Assembly: GCF_000620145.1 (NCBI RefSeq)
Contig: NZ_JHVM01000015.1
Coordinates: 35,131-99,130, forward strand
Direction: 5' to 3'
Origin: Deefgea rivuli DSM 18356
GTDB lineage: Bacteria; Pseudomonadota; Gammaproteobacteria; Burkholderiales; Chitinibacteraceae
Length of the DNA stretch: 64,000 bases
Shown: one piece after another, positions 26,384 through 34,876 of the stretch
Layout of the letters: each line of letters starts with the position of its first letter
Position numbering within the stretch: position 1 is the stretch's first letter
Notes under the pieces: model-generated
The model's input: only the letters and a program-made list of their open reading frames with translations
What the model was told of the DNA's origin: nothing
Databases searched by the model: none
Translations under genes and position numbers: made by a program

Positions 26384-27574
26384 TCAAGCGAGGCAGGCCA
26401 ATGCTTGGCGCGCGATCATTAGCTCTTCATTGGTTGGAATCACATACACGGCGATTTTACTGTCAGCCAAGGAAATCCGGCGTGGCTCGCCTGAACGCAC
26501 CGCATTGGCAGCTTCATCCAAATCAACGCCCAACCAGCGCAATTGATGACAAACCAATTGACGCGTGTGCGCATCGTTTTCACCAATCCCTGCGGTAAAC
26601 ACCAAGGCATCAATCCCACCCAAAGTCGCCGCCAAAGCCGCCGTTTCACGCACCACACTATTGGCAAAATATTGCACCGCCATTTGCGCACGTGGCGAAT
26701 CTGATTCTTGCAAATCGCGCATATCGCTAGAAAAGCCCGACAAGCCCAATAAACCCGATTCTTTATACAGCAGCGTTTCGATTTGTTTGGCATCCATTTT
26801 TAGATGATTGAGCAAATGCAAAATCACACCGCCATCAATCCGACCGCAACGCGTTCCCATAGGCAAACCATCCAGCGCGGTAAAGCCCATTGTCGTCGAT
26901 TGGCAAACACCGCCCAATAAACCTGCCATCGATGAGCCATTGCCCAAATGCGCGACCACGGTACGGCCTTCTGCGGCCTTAGTATCAATTTCTGGCAAGA
27001 CGCTGGCAATGTATTCGTACGACAAACCGTGGAAACCGTAACGGCGAATATTTTCTTTTTGCGAAAACTCATACGGCAGCGCAAACAATTGATTCAATTC
27101 AGGCTGCGTCGTGTGGAATGCCGTATCAAAGCAAGTTACTTGCGGCACATTCGGCAGCAATTCTTGCAGAATGCGGATCGGTGTAATGTTATGCGGTGCA
27201 TGCAAAGGCGCGAGTGGAATCAAGGCTTCTAGGCCTGCAATCACCTCCGCCGTCACCAATTCTGGCTTGGAATACGTTGTGCCGCCATGCACGACGCGAT
27301 GACCAATTACCGCAATGCTGCGGCCATTGATCCGCGATTGCAGCCAATCGAGCATAAAACGCAGTGCGTAATCGTGAGTTTTTGGCACATCGCTTGGCAA
27401 AGTTTCATTTGCTACTTTATTGTCGGCTGCGTCTTTAGCGCTAAATTTCGGCTCGACGTAAAGGCCTTCCATTTGACCTTTGAACAAAACGACCGGATCA
27501 GCTTTGCCCGTTTCAAACAAAGAAAACTTAATGCTCGAAGAGCCTGCGTTAATGACTAAAACTAATTCGCTCAT
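26384..27574 (-). CDS. ackA: Acetate kinase
   Basis: 396 residues, the normal length. Signatures: VLVINAGSSSIKFSLFE at the N-terminus, GHRVVHGG, DTAFHTTQPE, RYGFHGLSYEYI, HLGNGSSMA with the transition-state Asn/His, and FTAGIGEND. It interconverts acetate and acetyl phosphate. The ATG at 27574 follows TTGGAGTGACATA. No pta gene is adjacent, which is unusual, so phosphotransacetylase is presumably encoded elsewhere. Confidence 0.95.
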   Translation of the reverse strand: MSELVLVINAGSSSIKFSLFETGKADPVVLFKGQMEGLYVEPKFSAKDAADNKVANETLPSDVPKTHDYALRFMLDWLQSRINGRSIAVIGHRVVHGGTTYSKPELVTAEVIAGLEALIPLAPLHAPHNITPIRILQELLPNVPQVTCFDTAFHTTQPELNQLFALPYEFSQKENIRRYGFHGLSYEYIASVLPEIDTKAAEGRTVVAHLGNGSSMAGLLGGVCQSTTMGFTALDGLPMGTRCGRIDGGVILHLLNHLKMDAKQIETLLYKESGLLGLSGFSSDMRDLQESDSPRAQMAVQYFANSVVRETAALAATLGGIDALVFTAGIGENDAHTRQLVCHQLRWLGVDLDEAANAVRSGEPRRISLADSKIAVYVIPTNEELMIARQALACLA

Positions 27575-27927
27575 TATGTCACTCCAAATTAAAAAATAAA
27601 TACGAGGTATTGGTCTACAGCTATCATTAATCAATGCCTAGAAAGCAATACATCAGACCATCAATGTGAAGCAATCAATACCGTCATCTATGGTCAGCCG
27701 AATTCTAGTCCGAAAATAAGTGTGCAATTCAGATAAAGTGAATGTTCACGCTAAGCCTTCGTTGCCAGCGTAATATCATCAAAACAGACTGTTTTAGCGA
27801 CGTTTAGCGTGCTAAGCAGTGAAAAGTAGAAAATACTGCAGTATTGCGGCGCACAATGTGTCCGCATTATAGTCGTCTGAATCGGGCACAACTTGGTTAA
27901 AATCAAGACTTCTAAGGTCTATCGTTC
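27575..27927. other. Intergenic region between divergent ackA and the lipoyl-like gene
   Basis: About 350 bases with hairpin repeat copy E. The rest should contain the promoters of both flanking genes; I do not see a convincing operator. Confidence 0.45.
27604..27654. repeat. 50-bp hairpin repeat, copy E
   Basis: Ends GAGGTATTGGTCTACAGC and CCTAGAAAGCAATACATC with an ATTAAT-rich centre. Confidence 0.6.
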
Positions 27928-28425
27928 ATGAATAAAAACTACACCACGCATCTCATTTGCGCTCCCGAATTAACGCATAGCGTCGTTGCCAGCGTGTTTC
28001 ACGTGAAACCTGGCCAAATCGTCGCACAAGATGAATTACTACTCACCTTGGAATACCAAGGCCAAAGCTGGCCGATTCATGCGCCAGAACGCGGCGAAGT
28101 CAGTCGCTTTGTCATTGCGCTAGGCGAAGCAGCCCATAGTGGCGATTTATTGCTGATGATGGAAGTAGAAGAAATACCAACTGGCTTTTTGCTCGCCGAA
28201 AACGAAGAGCCAGTGAGCTATCACATCACAGCGCCACCCCAGGCCGCCAGCAGCGCACTCAAAATCACTCCCGCAGCTGCAAAACTCGCCGCGCGTTTGG
28301 GGGTAGATTTAAGTGAAATTAAAGCCAATGGCTTAACAGGGGAAATTGGCGAAAGCGAAGTTGAACTGCATGTACGTGAAGTATTGCTGCGCTGGCAACA
28401 GTTGAAACAGTGGGTCAATACATAG
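27928..28425 (+). CDS. Orphan protein with a lipoyl-like domain and a peripheral subunit-binding domain
   Basis: 165 residues. Residues 8-80 look like a biotinyl/lipoyl fold (SVVASVFHVKPGQIVAQDEL, then LLTLEYQGQSWPIHAPERGE, then GDLLLMMEV). Where lipoylated domains have ETDKA, this has EYQGQ, so no modifiable Lys is present. Residues 110-148 (ITPAAAKLAARLGVDLSEIK followed by ANGLTGEIGESEV) form a peripheral subunit-binding domain, normally found in E2 of 2-oxoacid dehydrogenases. There is no acyltransferase domain. A parS-like site is embedded at codons 23-28. Function unknown. Confidence 0.75.
   Translation: MNKNYTTHLICAPELTHSVVASVFHVKPGQIVAQDELLLTLEYQGQSWPIHAPERGEVSRFVIALGEAAHSGDLLLMMEVEEIPTGFLLAENEEPVSYHITAPPQAASSALKITPAAAKLAARLGVDLSEIKANGLTGEIGESEVELHVREVLLRWQQLKQWVNT
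27995..28010. promoter_or_regulatory. parS-like site 4, inside the lipoyl-like gene
   Basis: TGTTTCACGTGAAACC, identical to site 3 and one base from consensus. It encodes part of VFHVKPG. Confidence 0.75.
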
Positions 28426-28475
28426 GGGTATATTCATGTGGCGCTTATTTATTAAAGCTTATAAGTAAATACATC
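28424..28475. repeat. 50-bp hairpin repeat, copy F
   Basis: Ends AGGGGTATATTCATGTGG and GCTTATAAGTAAATACATC around TTATTTATTAAA. It starts at the stop codon of the lipoyl-like gene. Confidence 0.6.
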
Positions 28476-28577
28476 AGATCGATCGACTTAAAAATACAAA
28501 CGCACATTCCAGCGCTATAGTCCTAACAGTGCAATGAGCTACGCTCCGCGCCACCGAGCAAACCATTCATGCAGCAA

Positions 28578-28605
28578 TAAAAAACCCGCCGCAGCGGGTT
28601 TTTTA
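28578..28605. terminator. Bidirectional intrinsic terminator
   Basis: AATAAAAAACCCGC and GCGGGTTTTTTATT pair around CGCA, between the lipoyl-like gene and the convergent DAHP synthase gene. Confidence 0.9.
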
Positions 28606-28624
28606 TTGAATGAATCAACAGTAA

Positions 28625-29692
28625 TTATTTCGAGCTAGTTAAGGCGCGACGTTGTTCTACTGCGTTAGACAGGTCTTGCAAGAGGGTTTCAGTTGCATCC
28701 CAGCCGATACAGGCATCGGTAATCGATTGACCGTAAGTCAGCTCTTTACCTGCGCCGTCGTCTTGACGACCTTCTACCAGATGACTTTCCACCATCACAC
28801 CGAAAATCGCTGTATTGCCCGCTGCGACTTGCCCACAGGTGTCAGCACAGACGACAGTTTGGCGACGGTAATCTTTGCTGCTATTGCCATGGCTAAAGTC
28901 GACCATGATTTTTTGTGCTAAACCTGCGGCTGCCAAATCTGCGCTTGCAGCGCGAACATGAGCTTCTTCGTAATTTGGCGCTTTACCGCCGCGCAAAATC
29001 ACGTGGCAATCTGGATTACCCGCAGTCGCAACAATCGCCGAGTGACCGTATTTGGTTACCGACAAGAAATGATGCGGTTGACCGGCCGATTTGATCGCGT
29101 CAAAAGCGATTTTCAAATTGCCATCAGTGCCGTTTTTGAAACCAACTGGGCAAGACAAGCCCGATGCCAATTCGCGATGCACTTGCGATTCAGTCGTCCG
29201 TGCGCCAATCGCGCCCCAGCTCATCAGGTCAGCCACGTATTGCGGCGTGATCATATCGAGGAATTCGCCGGCGGTTGGCAGGCCGATATTGTTTAAATCG
29301 ACCAGCAATTTGCGCGCGATGCGCAGGCCTTCATTGATATTGAAGCTACCGTTCAGGAATGGATCGTTGATCAAACCTTTCCAGCCCACTGTGGTGCGTG
29401 GTTTTTCAAAGTACACGCGCATGACGATTTCAAGCGTGCCTTTGTAGTGTTCACGCAGTTTCACCAAACGATTGCCGTATTCGATGGCCGATTCGGTATC
29501 GTGGATCGAGCAAGGGCCGATGATGACCAGCATGCGGTCGTCTTGATCATTCAAAATATGGTGAATCGCTTGGCGAGTTTCAAACACCGCGGTCGATGCG
29601 AGCTCATTCACTGGATATTTTTCAATCACAGCCACTGGCGGTAAGAGTTCTTTAATTTCGCGGATACGAACGTCGTCGGTTTGATAATGCAT
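28625..29692 (-). CDS. aroG: 3-deoxy-7-phosphoheptulonate synthase, class I
   Basis: 355 residues, the usual length for the AroF/G/H type. Signatures: LVIIGPCSIHD, MRVYFEKPRTTVGWKGLINDP, GAIGARTTESQ, GFKNGTDGN and DFSHGNSSKD. The enzyme condenses PEP with erythrose 4-phosphate as the first step of the shikimate pathway. Which amino acid inhibits it cannot be decided by eye; the symbol aroG is a family label. Single gene. Confidence 0.93.
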   Translation of the reverse strand: MHYQTDDVRIREIKELLPPVAVIEKYPVNELASTAVFETRQAIHHILNDQDDRMLVIIGPCSIHDTESAIEYGNRLVKLREHYKGTLEIVMRVYFEKPRTTVGWKGLINDPFLNGSFNINEGLRIARKLLVDLNNIGLPTAGEFLDMITPQYVADLMSWGAIGARTTESQVHRELASGLSCPVGFKNGTDGNLKIAFDAIKSAGQPHHFLSVTKYGHSAIVATAGNPDCHVILRGGKAPNYEEAHVRAASADLAAAGLAQKIMVDFSHGNSSKDYRRQTVVCADTCGQVAAGNTAIFGVMVESHLVEGRQDDGAGKELTYGQSITDACIGWDATETLLQDLSNAVEQRRALTSSK

Positions 29693-29802
29693 AGTCTTCC
29701 CTGCCAGCGGCTAGCGCCCTGCGGCGCGTTTATTCTTCGAAAGGAAAGAGATTAGCGGCTAATGCACGCAAATTCAAGGAATTCCCCATAAAAACAAAGC
29801 GG

Positions 29803-29928
29803 GAGTCCACGAAAATCACGAAAGACACGAAAAAGTACCAAGCAAGAGCGCCATCGTCGTAACGACGAGCAGATCTTGGCTACATGCACTGAATTTTTTC
29901 GTGCTTTTCGTGTATTTCGTGGACTCTG
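29803..29928. repeat. CACGAAAA-family inverted repeat
   Basis: Left arm GTCCACGAAAATCACGAAAG extends to ACACGAAAAAG; right arm TTTTTTCGTGCTTTTCGTG continues to TATTTCGTGGAC. It lies in the gap between the Fur-family gene and aroG. Confidence 0.7.
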
Positions 29929-29937
29929 TTTGAGGCT

Positions 29938-30351
29938 TTATTTCAGGCAATCGGCGCAAATGCCTTTGACGGTAATTTCGACGACATTAACCAAAAATTG
30001 GGCTGGCACTGTGAGGGATAAATCAGTGCTGACGTGTTCAAGACAATAAAAACGCCCACACGATGTGCATTGAAAATGCGCGTGATGATGCGGCGCAGAC
30101 GCGACTGAAAACCGCCAGACGCGATCATCGCCGGAGAGTTTATGCGCCAAACCCATATCAGTCAGCCAATCGAGCACGCGATACACGGTGACGCGATCAG
30201 CCTCGGGTTCTAGCGCAGCGAGCACGTCTTGGTGCGACAGCGGGCGCTGCGCAGCCAATAGCACCGCCAAAATATTAACCCGCGCAGGGGTGACTCTAGC
30301 GCGGGTTTTTGCAATGAGCTCGCTTGCTTGCGCCAGCGCGACTTGGCTCAT
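29938..30351 (-). CDS. Fur family transcriptional regulator (Zur-like)
   Basis: 137 residues. A winged-helix N-terminus (RVTPARVNILAVLLAAQRPL and HQDVLAALEP, then RVTVYRVLDWLTDMGLAHKL) is followed by a dimerisation domain with HHHAHFQCTSCGRFYC and a final CADC, giving two structural Cys pairs. The spacing resembles Zur more than Fur, but the sensed metal is not certain. It starts one base after the dksA stop, so the two are co-transcribed. Confidence 0.85.
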   Translation of the reverse strand: MSQVALAQASELIAKTRARVTPARVNILAVLLAAQRPLSHQDVLAALEPEADRVTVYRVLDWLTDMGLAHKLSGDDRVWRFSVASAPHHHAHFQCTSCGRFYCLEHVSTDLSLTVPAQFLVNVVEITVKGICADCLK

Positions 30352-30352
30352 C

Positions 30353-30769
30353 TTAGTCTGCGTATTGCTTTTTCTGACGTTCGCGGCGCTCTTGCGCTTC
30401 CACGGTCAGCGACGCAGTTGGGCGTGCCAACAAGCGCAACAAGCCAATTGGCTCGCCGGTATCTTCACAGAAACCGTAGTTGTTGTCGTCGATTTTGCGT
30501 AAGGTCGAATCGATTTTCATCAACAATTTGCGTTCACGATCACGAGTACGCAATTCGAGTGCGTACTCCTCTTCGAGAGTCGCACGATCAGCCGGATCTG
30601 GCGTCGCTTCTTGTTCTTGCAAATGATTCGTCGTTTGCGTGGCATTGGCCACCAATTCTTCTTTCATTTGCACCAAACGCTCGCGGAAAAACTCGAGTTG
30701 GTCCGCATTCATATAATCATCTTCCGAGCCTTTCCAGCCGGCGATGTCTTGTTCTGTGAGCTTGGCCAT
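30353..30769 (-). CDS. dksA: DksA family RNA polymerase-binding regulator with degenerate zinc finger
   Basis: 138 residues. The coiled-coil tip keeps DPADRA (D58, D61), needed for action in the RNA polymerase secondary channel with ppGpp. The zinc-finger positions are C101, T104, T122 and A125 instead of four Cys, so zinc is probably not bound. Pseudomonas DksA2 has a similar Zn-free pattern and it seems usual in betaproteobacteria. Start at ATG 30769 (MAKLTEQDIAGWKG) following GAGAAAGAATC. Confidence 0.92.
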   Translation of the reverse strand: MAKLTEQDIAGWKGSEDDYMNADQLEFFRERLVQMKEELVANATQTTNHLQEQEATPDPADRATLEEEYALELRTRDRERKLLMKIDSTLRKIDDNNYGFCEDTGEPIGLLRLLARPTASLTVEAQERRERQKKQYAD

Positions 30770-31007
30770 GATTCTTTCTCGCTTATCGTAAACCACTGTA
30801 ATCGCTACCAAAGAGCGCTTTAGTACTAAATATGCAAAAACTGCATCGTAAGGCAGTTCAAACCACTACGACTCAGGGCACGAACAGGCCCTTAAAATTT
30901 TTGCTTTCCGACTTACATCAAATGAAACAGTAAATGGGGAAGCAGCTTAATCAACAACGCATTCTTATGCAATACACCATTTATCACAGTTTTGTTAAAT
31001 CTTTTAC

Positions 31008-31310
31008 TTATTGTGCCAAAACCCAGCGCACAATCACGCGTAAATCTTTATCGTTGATCTGCTGCGCCGGCATCGGAATTTGTCCCCATTTACCGCCTGG
31101 CAAGCCTTTGCGAATCTCGCCCATTAACATGGCTTCCGCATCTTTTTGACCTTTATACTTCGCAGCAACATCTTTATACGCTGGGCCAACAATTTTTTTA
31201 TCCACTGAATGACAGGCCAAACAGTTGTATTTTGCCGCCACTTTTGCGCCATCTTCCGCCGCGATTGCAGGAGCCGCCAATAATGCAGAAATTAGAATAA
31301 AACGGAACAT
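31008..31310 (-). CDS. Class I c-type cytochrome (c551/c552-like)
   Basis: 100 residues: signal peptide MFRFILISALLAAPAIAAED, heme site CLACH (C30, C33, H34) and a distal QIPMPAQQ with the axial Met. Length and spacing match small periplasmic cytochromes c551/c552 that carry electrons to terminal oxidases, nitrite reductase or peroxidase. The partner is not evident from neighbours. Confidence 0.92.
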   Translation of the reverse strand: MFRFILISALLAAPAIAAEDGAKVAAKYNCLACHSVDKKIVGPAYKDVAAKYKGQKDAEAMLMGEIRKGLPGGKWGQIPMPAQQINDKDLRVIVRWVLAQ

Positions 31311-31451
31311 GATGTTTTAGCCTCAAAAGAAAAGAAGTGTTTCCTTTATTCTACTCCGCTTCACACTTCAAACGGCGAGCAGCGTAAGCCTTGAGCCGCC
31401 TGTGCTACACTCGCTCGGGTTTAAAAGCAATGGCGCGAATAGGGATACGAA

Positions 31452-32315
31452 ATGGATAGACGAGATCGTTTTATGGCAATGGCCATTGGTTTTTCTATCA
31501 TTGCACACGCCTTTCCGATTTTCGGCATTAAATTTGTCATGCCCGATCCACGACAATTTCTATCGCAACAGCCACTTGATATTGTGCTGGTGAACCAAAA
31601 AACCAAGAGCAAGCCGACAAAAACAGATGTCGAAGCCCAAGCCGACCTCGACGGCGGTGGCAATACCGATGCCGCGAATCACCGCGTGAAATCAGCGCTG
31701 CCTGCTGATAGCAAAGCACCATCACCCGAATTGGAACAAGTTGAAGCGCAGCAAAAACAGCTTGAAGATCGCTCAACGCAATTGATGACGCAGCTCAAAC
31801 ACAGCACCGCATTGCAAACCGATAGCAAAAATACACCAGAAAAACCCGACGGCAGCGGCAAAGAAGCCGAAGACAGAAAACTGCAAGAACTCAAAATGGC
31901 CGGTCTGGCGGCGCAAATTGATAAACAAAATCACGATTATCAAAGCAAACCACGCAAAGCTTTTGTCGGCGCGCGCGCCAAACAAACCAGCGTCGCGATG
32001 TATATGGACAATTGGCGGCAGCAAATTGAAAAAGTCGGCACGCTAGCGTATCCAGTTGATGCCAACGGGAATAAAATTTACGGGCAATTGCGCGTCACCG
32101 TCGAAATCGCCGCCGATGGCCGACTTCTCAACGCCGAAATCGACAAATCATCGGGTAATCCACAGCTCGATAAAGCTGCGGTACGAATTCTGAAAATGTC
32201 TTCCCCGTTTAAAAAACTGCCACCCGATATGCTCGACGCCGCTGGCAAACCAGCGCAAATCCTCGTGATTACCCGCACGTGGACGTTTGAGCGCCAAACC
32301 ACGTCGATCGATTGA
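31452..32315 (+). CDS. TonB-like energy transducer with C-terminal TonB domain
   Basis: 287 residues. One N-terminal membrane helix (about 8-29), a Gln/Lys/Glu-rich periplasmic linker, and a C-terminal TonB-type domain with [21 protein letters not shown] and [16 protein letters not shown]. No exbB or exbD lies next to it, and the Pro-rich spacer typical of TonB is replaced by a charged coiled-coil-like segment, closer to TolA. The stop overlaps ruvC (TGATG), so it is coupled to a recombination gene. Confidence 0.8.
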   Translation: MDRRDRFMAMAIGFSIIAHAFPIFGIKFVMPDPRQFLSQQPLDIVLVNQKTKSKPTKTDVEAQADLDGGGNTDAANHRVKSALPADSKAPSPELEQVEAQQKQLEDRSTQLMTQLKHSTALQTDSKNTPEKPDGSGKEAEDRKLQELKMAGLAAQIDKQNHDYQSKPRKAFVGARAKQTSVAMYMDNWRQQIEKVGTLAYPVDANGNKIYGQLRVTVEIAADGRLLNAEIDKSSGNPQLDKAAVRILKMSSPFKKLPPDMLDAAGKPAQILVITRTWTFERQTTSID

Positions 32316-32836
32316 TGCGCATTCTCGGCATCGACCCCGGCTCGCGCACCACTGGTTTTGGCGTCATTGATGTGGTCGGGCAAAATCGCGTTTATGTCGC
32401 TTCGGGCTGTATTAAAACCCAAGGTGGGCCGCTGCCAGATCGGATTAAAATCATTCTCGACGGCATTGCCGAAATTATCCGCACTTACCAACCGAATGAA
32501 TCCGCAGTCGAACAAGTCTTCGTCAACGTTAATCCCGCCGCCACCTTGATGCTAGGCCAAGCACGCGGCGCAGCCGTTGCCGCCTTGGTGTTGGCCGGAT
32601 TGCCTGTCGCTGATTACACGGCGCTGCAAGTCAAGCAAGCCGTCGTCGGCAACGGGCACGCCGATAAAACCCAAGTGGGCTTGATGGTACAGCGACATTT
32701 ACGCCTATCAGGCGTACCACAAGCCGACGCCGCCGACGCACTCGGCGTCGCCCTCACCCACGCCCAACACAGCGGCGGCATCGCCAAAAAATTGATGGAA
32801 TATCAATTGTCGATGAAACGTGGGCGGATGGCGTAA
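32315..32836 (+). CDS. ruvC: Holliday junction endonuclease RuvC
   Basis: 173 residues starting [19 protein letters not shown], with the catalytic Asp in the first strand, Glu in [14 protein letters not shown], and Asp in [15 protein letters not shown]. RuvC resolves Holliday junctions after RuvAB branch migration. The ATG at 32315 overlaps the TGA of the TonB-like gene. ruvA and ruvB follow about 1.5 kb downstream, separated by two unrelated genes. Confidence 0.96.
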   Translation: MRILGIDPGSRTTGFGVIDVVGQNRVYVASGCIKTQGGPLPDRIKIILDGIAEIIRTYQPNESAVEQVFVNVNPAATLMLGQARGAAVAALVLAGLPVADYTALQVKQAVVGNGHADKTQVGLMVQRHLRLSGVPQADAADALGVALTHAQHSGGIAKKLMEYQLSMKRGRMA

Positions 32837-32869
32837 ATCCCGACACACAGATATACCAACGCAGTAGCG

Positions 32870-32937
32870 TAGGGTGGGTTAGGCCTGTCGAAAATGCAGA
32901 GCAATCACGCTAAGCACCTAGGCCGTAACCCACCATT
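32870..32937. repeat. REP-like palindrome (GGGTGGGTTAGGC)
   Basis: GTAGGGTGGGTTAGGCC and GGCCGTAACCCACC form an imperfect inverted repeat downstream of ruvC. Related units are near 820 and 40,010. Confidence 0.55.
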
Positions 32938-32945
32938 ACACAGCA

Positions 32946-32995
32946 GATGTATATCAACGCCGCCATTTTCAAATAAAGCCTAGGGAGTAATACCC
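32946..32995. repeat. 50-bp hairpin repeat, copy K
   Basis: Ends GATGTATATCAACGCCGCC and GCCTAGGGAGTAATACCC. The right arm contains AGGGAG eight bases before the next ATG, so the repeat appears to provide the ribosome binding site of the gene at 32,996. Confidence 0.6.
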
Positions 32996-33463
32996 ATGAC
33001 CATCAACGATTACGCGCTCTGGCGCGGGCTGCATGTGTTGGCCATTGTATTTTGGATTGGCGGCGTGGCGTTTGTGACAACCATTTTGATTCCAGCGCTG
33101 CGCCGCAGTGGTGACGACTATGCGCTGTTTGAAAAGCTTGAACATCGTTTCGGCCTACAAGCCAAATTCAGCACGCAAATCGCGATGATTTCGGGTTTTA
33201 TGATGCTGCATCTGAGCAATAGCTGGTCGCGACTCGCCGATACGTGGTGGCTATGGGCGATGATTGCGACGTGGGGTATCTTTACGCTGATGTTGTTTGT
33301 ACTGGAACCGTGGCTGATACATCGACTACTCCATCGCAAAGCCCAAATCGACCCAGCGGGCACGATGGCGCTGTTGCAGCGATTGCATTACATCCTACTC
33401 ACGCTCAGCCTCATCACCGTCGCGGGTGGCGTCATTGGCGCGCACGGCGGTGTGTGGTTTTAA
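32996..33463 (+). CDS. CopD/HemJ-like four-helix membrane protein
   Basis: 155 residues with about four TM helices. LWRGLHVLAIVFWIGGVAFVTTILIP resembles the His-containing first helix of HemJ/CopD proteins. IAMISGFMMLHLSNSWSRLADTW and the second half YILLTLSLITVAGGVIGAHG fit the same fold. Heme or copper binding is possible but unproven. The ribosome binding site lies in hairpin repeat K. It sits between ruvC and the PAP2 gene. Confidence 0.75.
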   Translation: MTINDYALWRGLHVLAIVFWIGGVAFVTTILIPALRRSGDDYALFEKLEHRFGLQAKFSTQIAMISGFMMLHLSNSWSRLADTWWLWAMIATWGIFTLMLFVLEPWLIHRLLHRKAQIDPAGTMALLQRLHYILLTLSLITVAGGVIGAHGGVWF

Positions 33464-33539
33464 TCGCCGTGACTTATTACCCAGACCCCCGCTTGAGCCT
33501 CCGCTAAAATTCACCGCACCTTTTTTGGAGTTTTAAGGA

Positions 33540-34193
33540 ATGCGGAATTTTAGTTTGCGCCACGACGCGGTCGCGCCCGACACGCTGCGTCGTCTGAAAT
33601 GGTTGGCGTTTTCAGGCTTCATCTGTTTATTGCTACTCACCGCCTTAATCGACACCCCCGTCCTGAACCAGCTCGATCAAACCATCAGCGATGCGCTGTA
33701 TAACGCACATCCGGCGTGGATCGCCGCCTGCAAATTGCTCGCCGCGCTGGCGAGCTTTCCCATTTCGCTGCTGATCGCACTGGGTTTTAGCGTGTGGTTT
33801 TGCTGGCGCGATCGCGCTGCAGCGCTCGGTTTGCCGCTGGCGGTGATAGGGAGTTGGAGCGTGGCGGGGCTGATTAAATACAGTGTGCTGCGCCCACGAC
33901 CCGAGTTGCTGCACTTGGCGCATGCCAATAGTCCCTCGTTTCCCAGCGGGCATTCAATGGTCGCGTGGGCTTTGCCATTTATTTTGGCGCTGATTTTTTC
34001 GCAACGTCAGCCCACCAAAGCGTGGCGATTTTACGGCGCAGCGCTATCGATAGCGCTGATCTGCGGCTTGGCGCGCGTTGGTTTGGGCGTGCATCATTTT
34101 AGCGATGTGCTCGCCGGCTACAGCGCCGCGATGCTGATCGTCGCTGGATTTGCTGTGTGGTATACAAAATATCAGCACAGATTTTCCGCGTAG
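33540..34193 (+). CDS. PAP2 family membrane phosphatase
   Basis: 217 residues, about six TM helices. The three phosphatase motifs are present: [19 protein letters not shown], and [17 protein letters not shown]. Related enzymes dephosphorylate undecaprenyl pyrophosphate, phosphatidic acid or phosphatidylglycerol phosphate in the periplasmic face of the membrane. The substrate cannot be told here. It lies between ruvC and ruvA and may share their transcript. Confidence 0.88.
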   Translation: MRNFSLRHDAVAPDTLRRLKWLAFSGFICLLLLTALIDTPVLNQLDQTISDALYNAHPAWIAACKLLAALASFPISLLIALGFSVWFCWRDRAAALGLPLAVIGSWSVAGLIKYSVLRPRPELLHLAHANSPSFPSGHSMVAWALPFILALIFSQRQPTKAWRFYGAALSIALICGLARVGLGVHHFSDVLAGYSAAMLIVAGFAVWYTKYQHRFSA

Positions 34194-34282
34194 CGATTCT
34201 TTTTGCACAAAATCAAAGCAAAGTGAACGAACGTCCAAAAATACGACTACAATCCCAGCAATTACTTTTTGGAGCTGCCGCT

Positions 34283-34876
34283 ATGATTGGACGTCTCACT
34301 GGCCTGATTATCGAAAAACAGCCGCCGCACATCGTGCTCGACGTCAATGGCGTTGGTTATGAAGTCGACGTGCCGATGAGCACCTTTTATGTGCTGCCGC
34401 ATCTCAGTGAAAAAACCACGTTATTCACGCATCTGGTCGTGCGCGAAGACGCGCAATTGCTGTACGGCTTTGCCAGCAAAGACGAGCGCAATAGCTTTCG
34501 CACGCTGATTAAAGTCTCCGGCATCGGCGCGAAAATCGCGCTGGCGATTCTGTCGGGTATGACCGCAGACGAGTTGGCTAGCGCGGTGGCTGCGGAAGAC
34601 ATCCAACGCCTGTCTACCGTGCCCGGTATCGGCAAAAAAACCGCCGAACGTTTGGTGCTCGAACTGCGCGGTAAACTTGCCACCAGCGGCCTCACTAGCA
34701 CCCCAGGCGGCCTGCCATTTAGCACCACACCCGATGATCGCAGTGATATTCTCAACGCCTTGCTCGCACTCGGTTACAACGAACGTGAAGCGAATATGGC
34801 AATGAAAACGCTACCGCTGGATGCCGATGTATCGACCGGAATTCGGATGGCGCTGAAAGCCTTGGCGAAAGGATAA
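34283..34876 (+). CDS. ruvA: Holliday junction branch migration protein RuvA
   Basis: 197 residues from [20 protein letters not shown], preceded by TTTTGGAGCTGCCGCT. The OB fold ([16 protein letters not shown]), the HhH motifs ([18 protein letters not shown] and [19 protein letters not shown]) and the C-terminal domain III that contacts RuvB are all visible. The frame extends upstream to 34157 over the end of the PAP2 gene, but the motif start and Shine-Dalgarno fix 34283. Confidence 0.96.
   Translation: MIGRLTGLIIEKQPPHIVLDVNGVGYEVDVPMSTFYVLPHLSEKTTLFTHLVVREDAQLLYGFASKDERNSFRTLIKVSGIGAKIALAILSGMTADELASAVAAEDIQRLSTVPGIGKKTAERLVLELRGKLATSGLTSTPGGLPFSTTPDDRSDILNALLALGYNEREANMAMKTLPLDADVSTGIRMALKALAKG

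Noticed and set aside
30328..30759. 143-residue plus-strand frame opposite dksA
   Set aside because: Antisense shadow of dksA with no ribosome binding site and an atypical composition.
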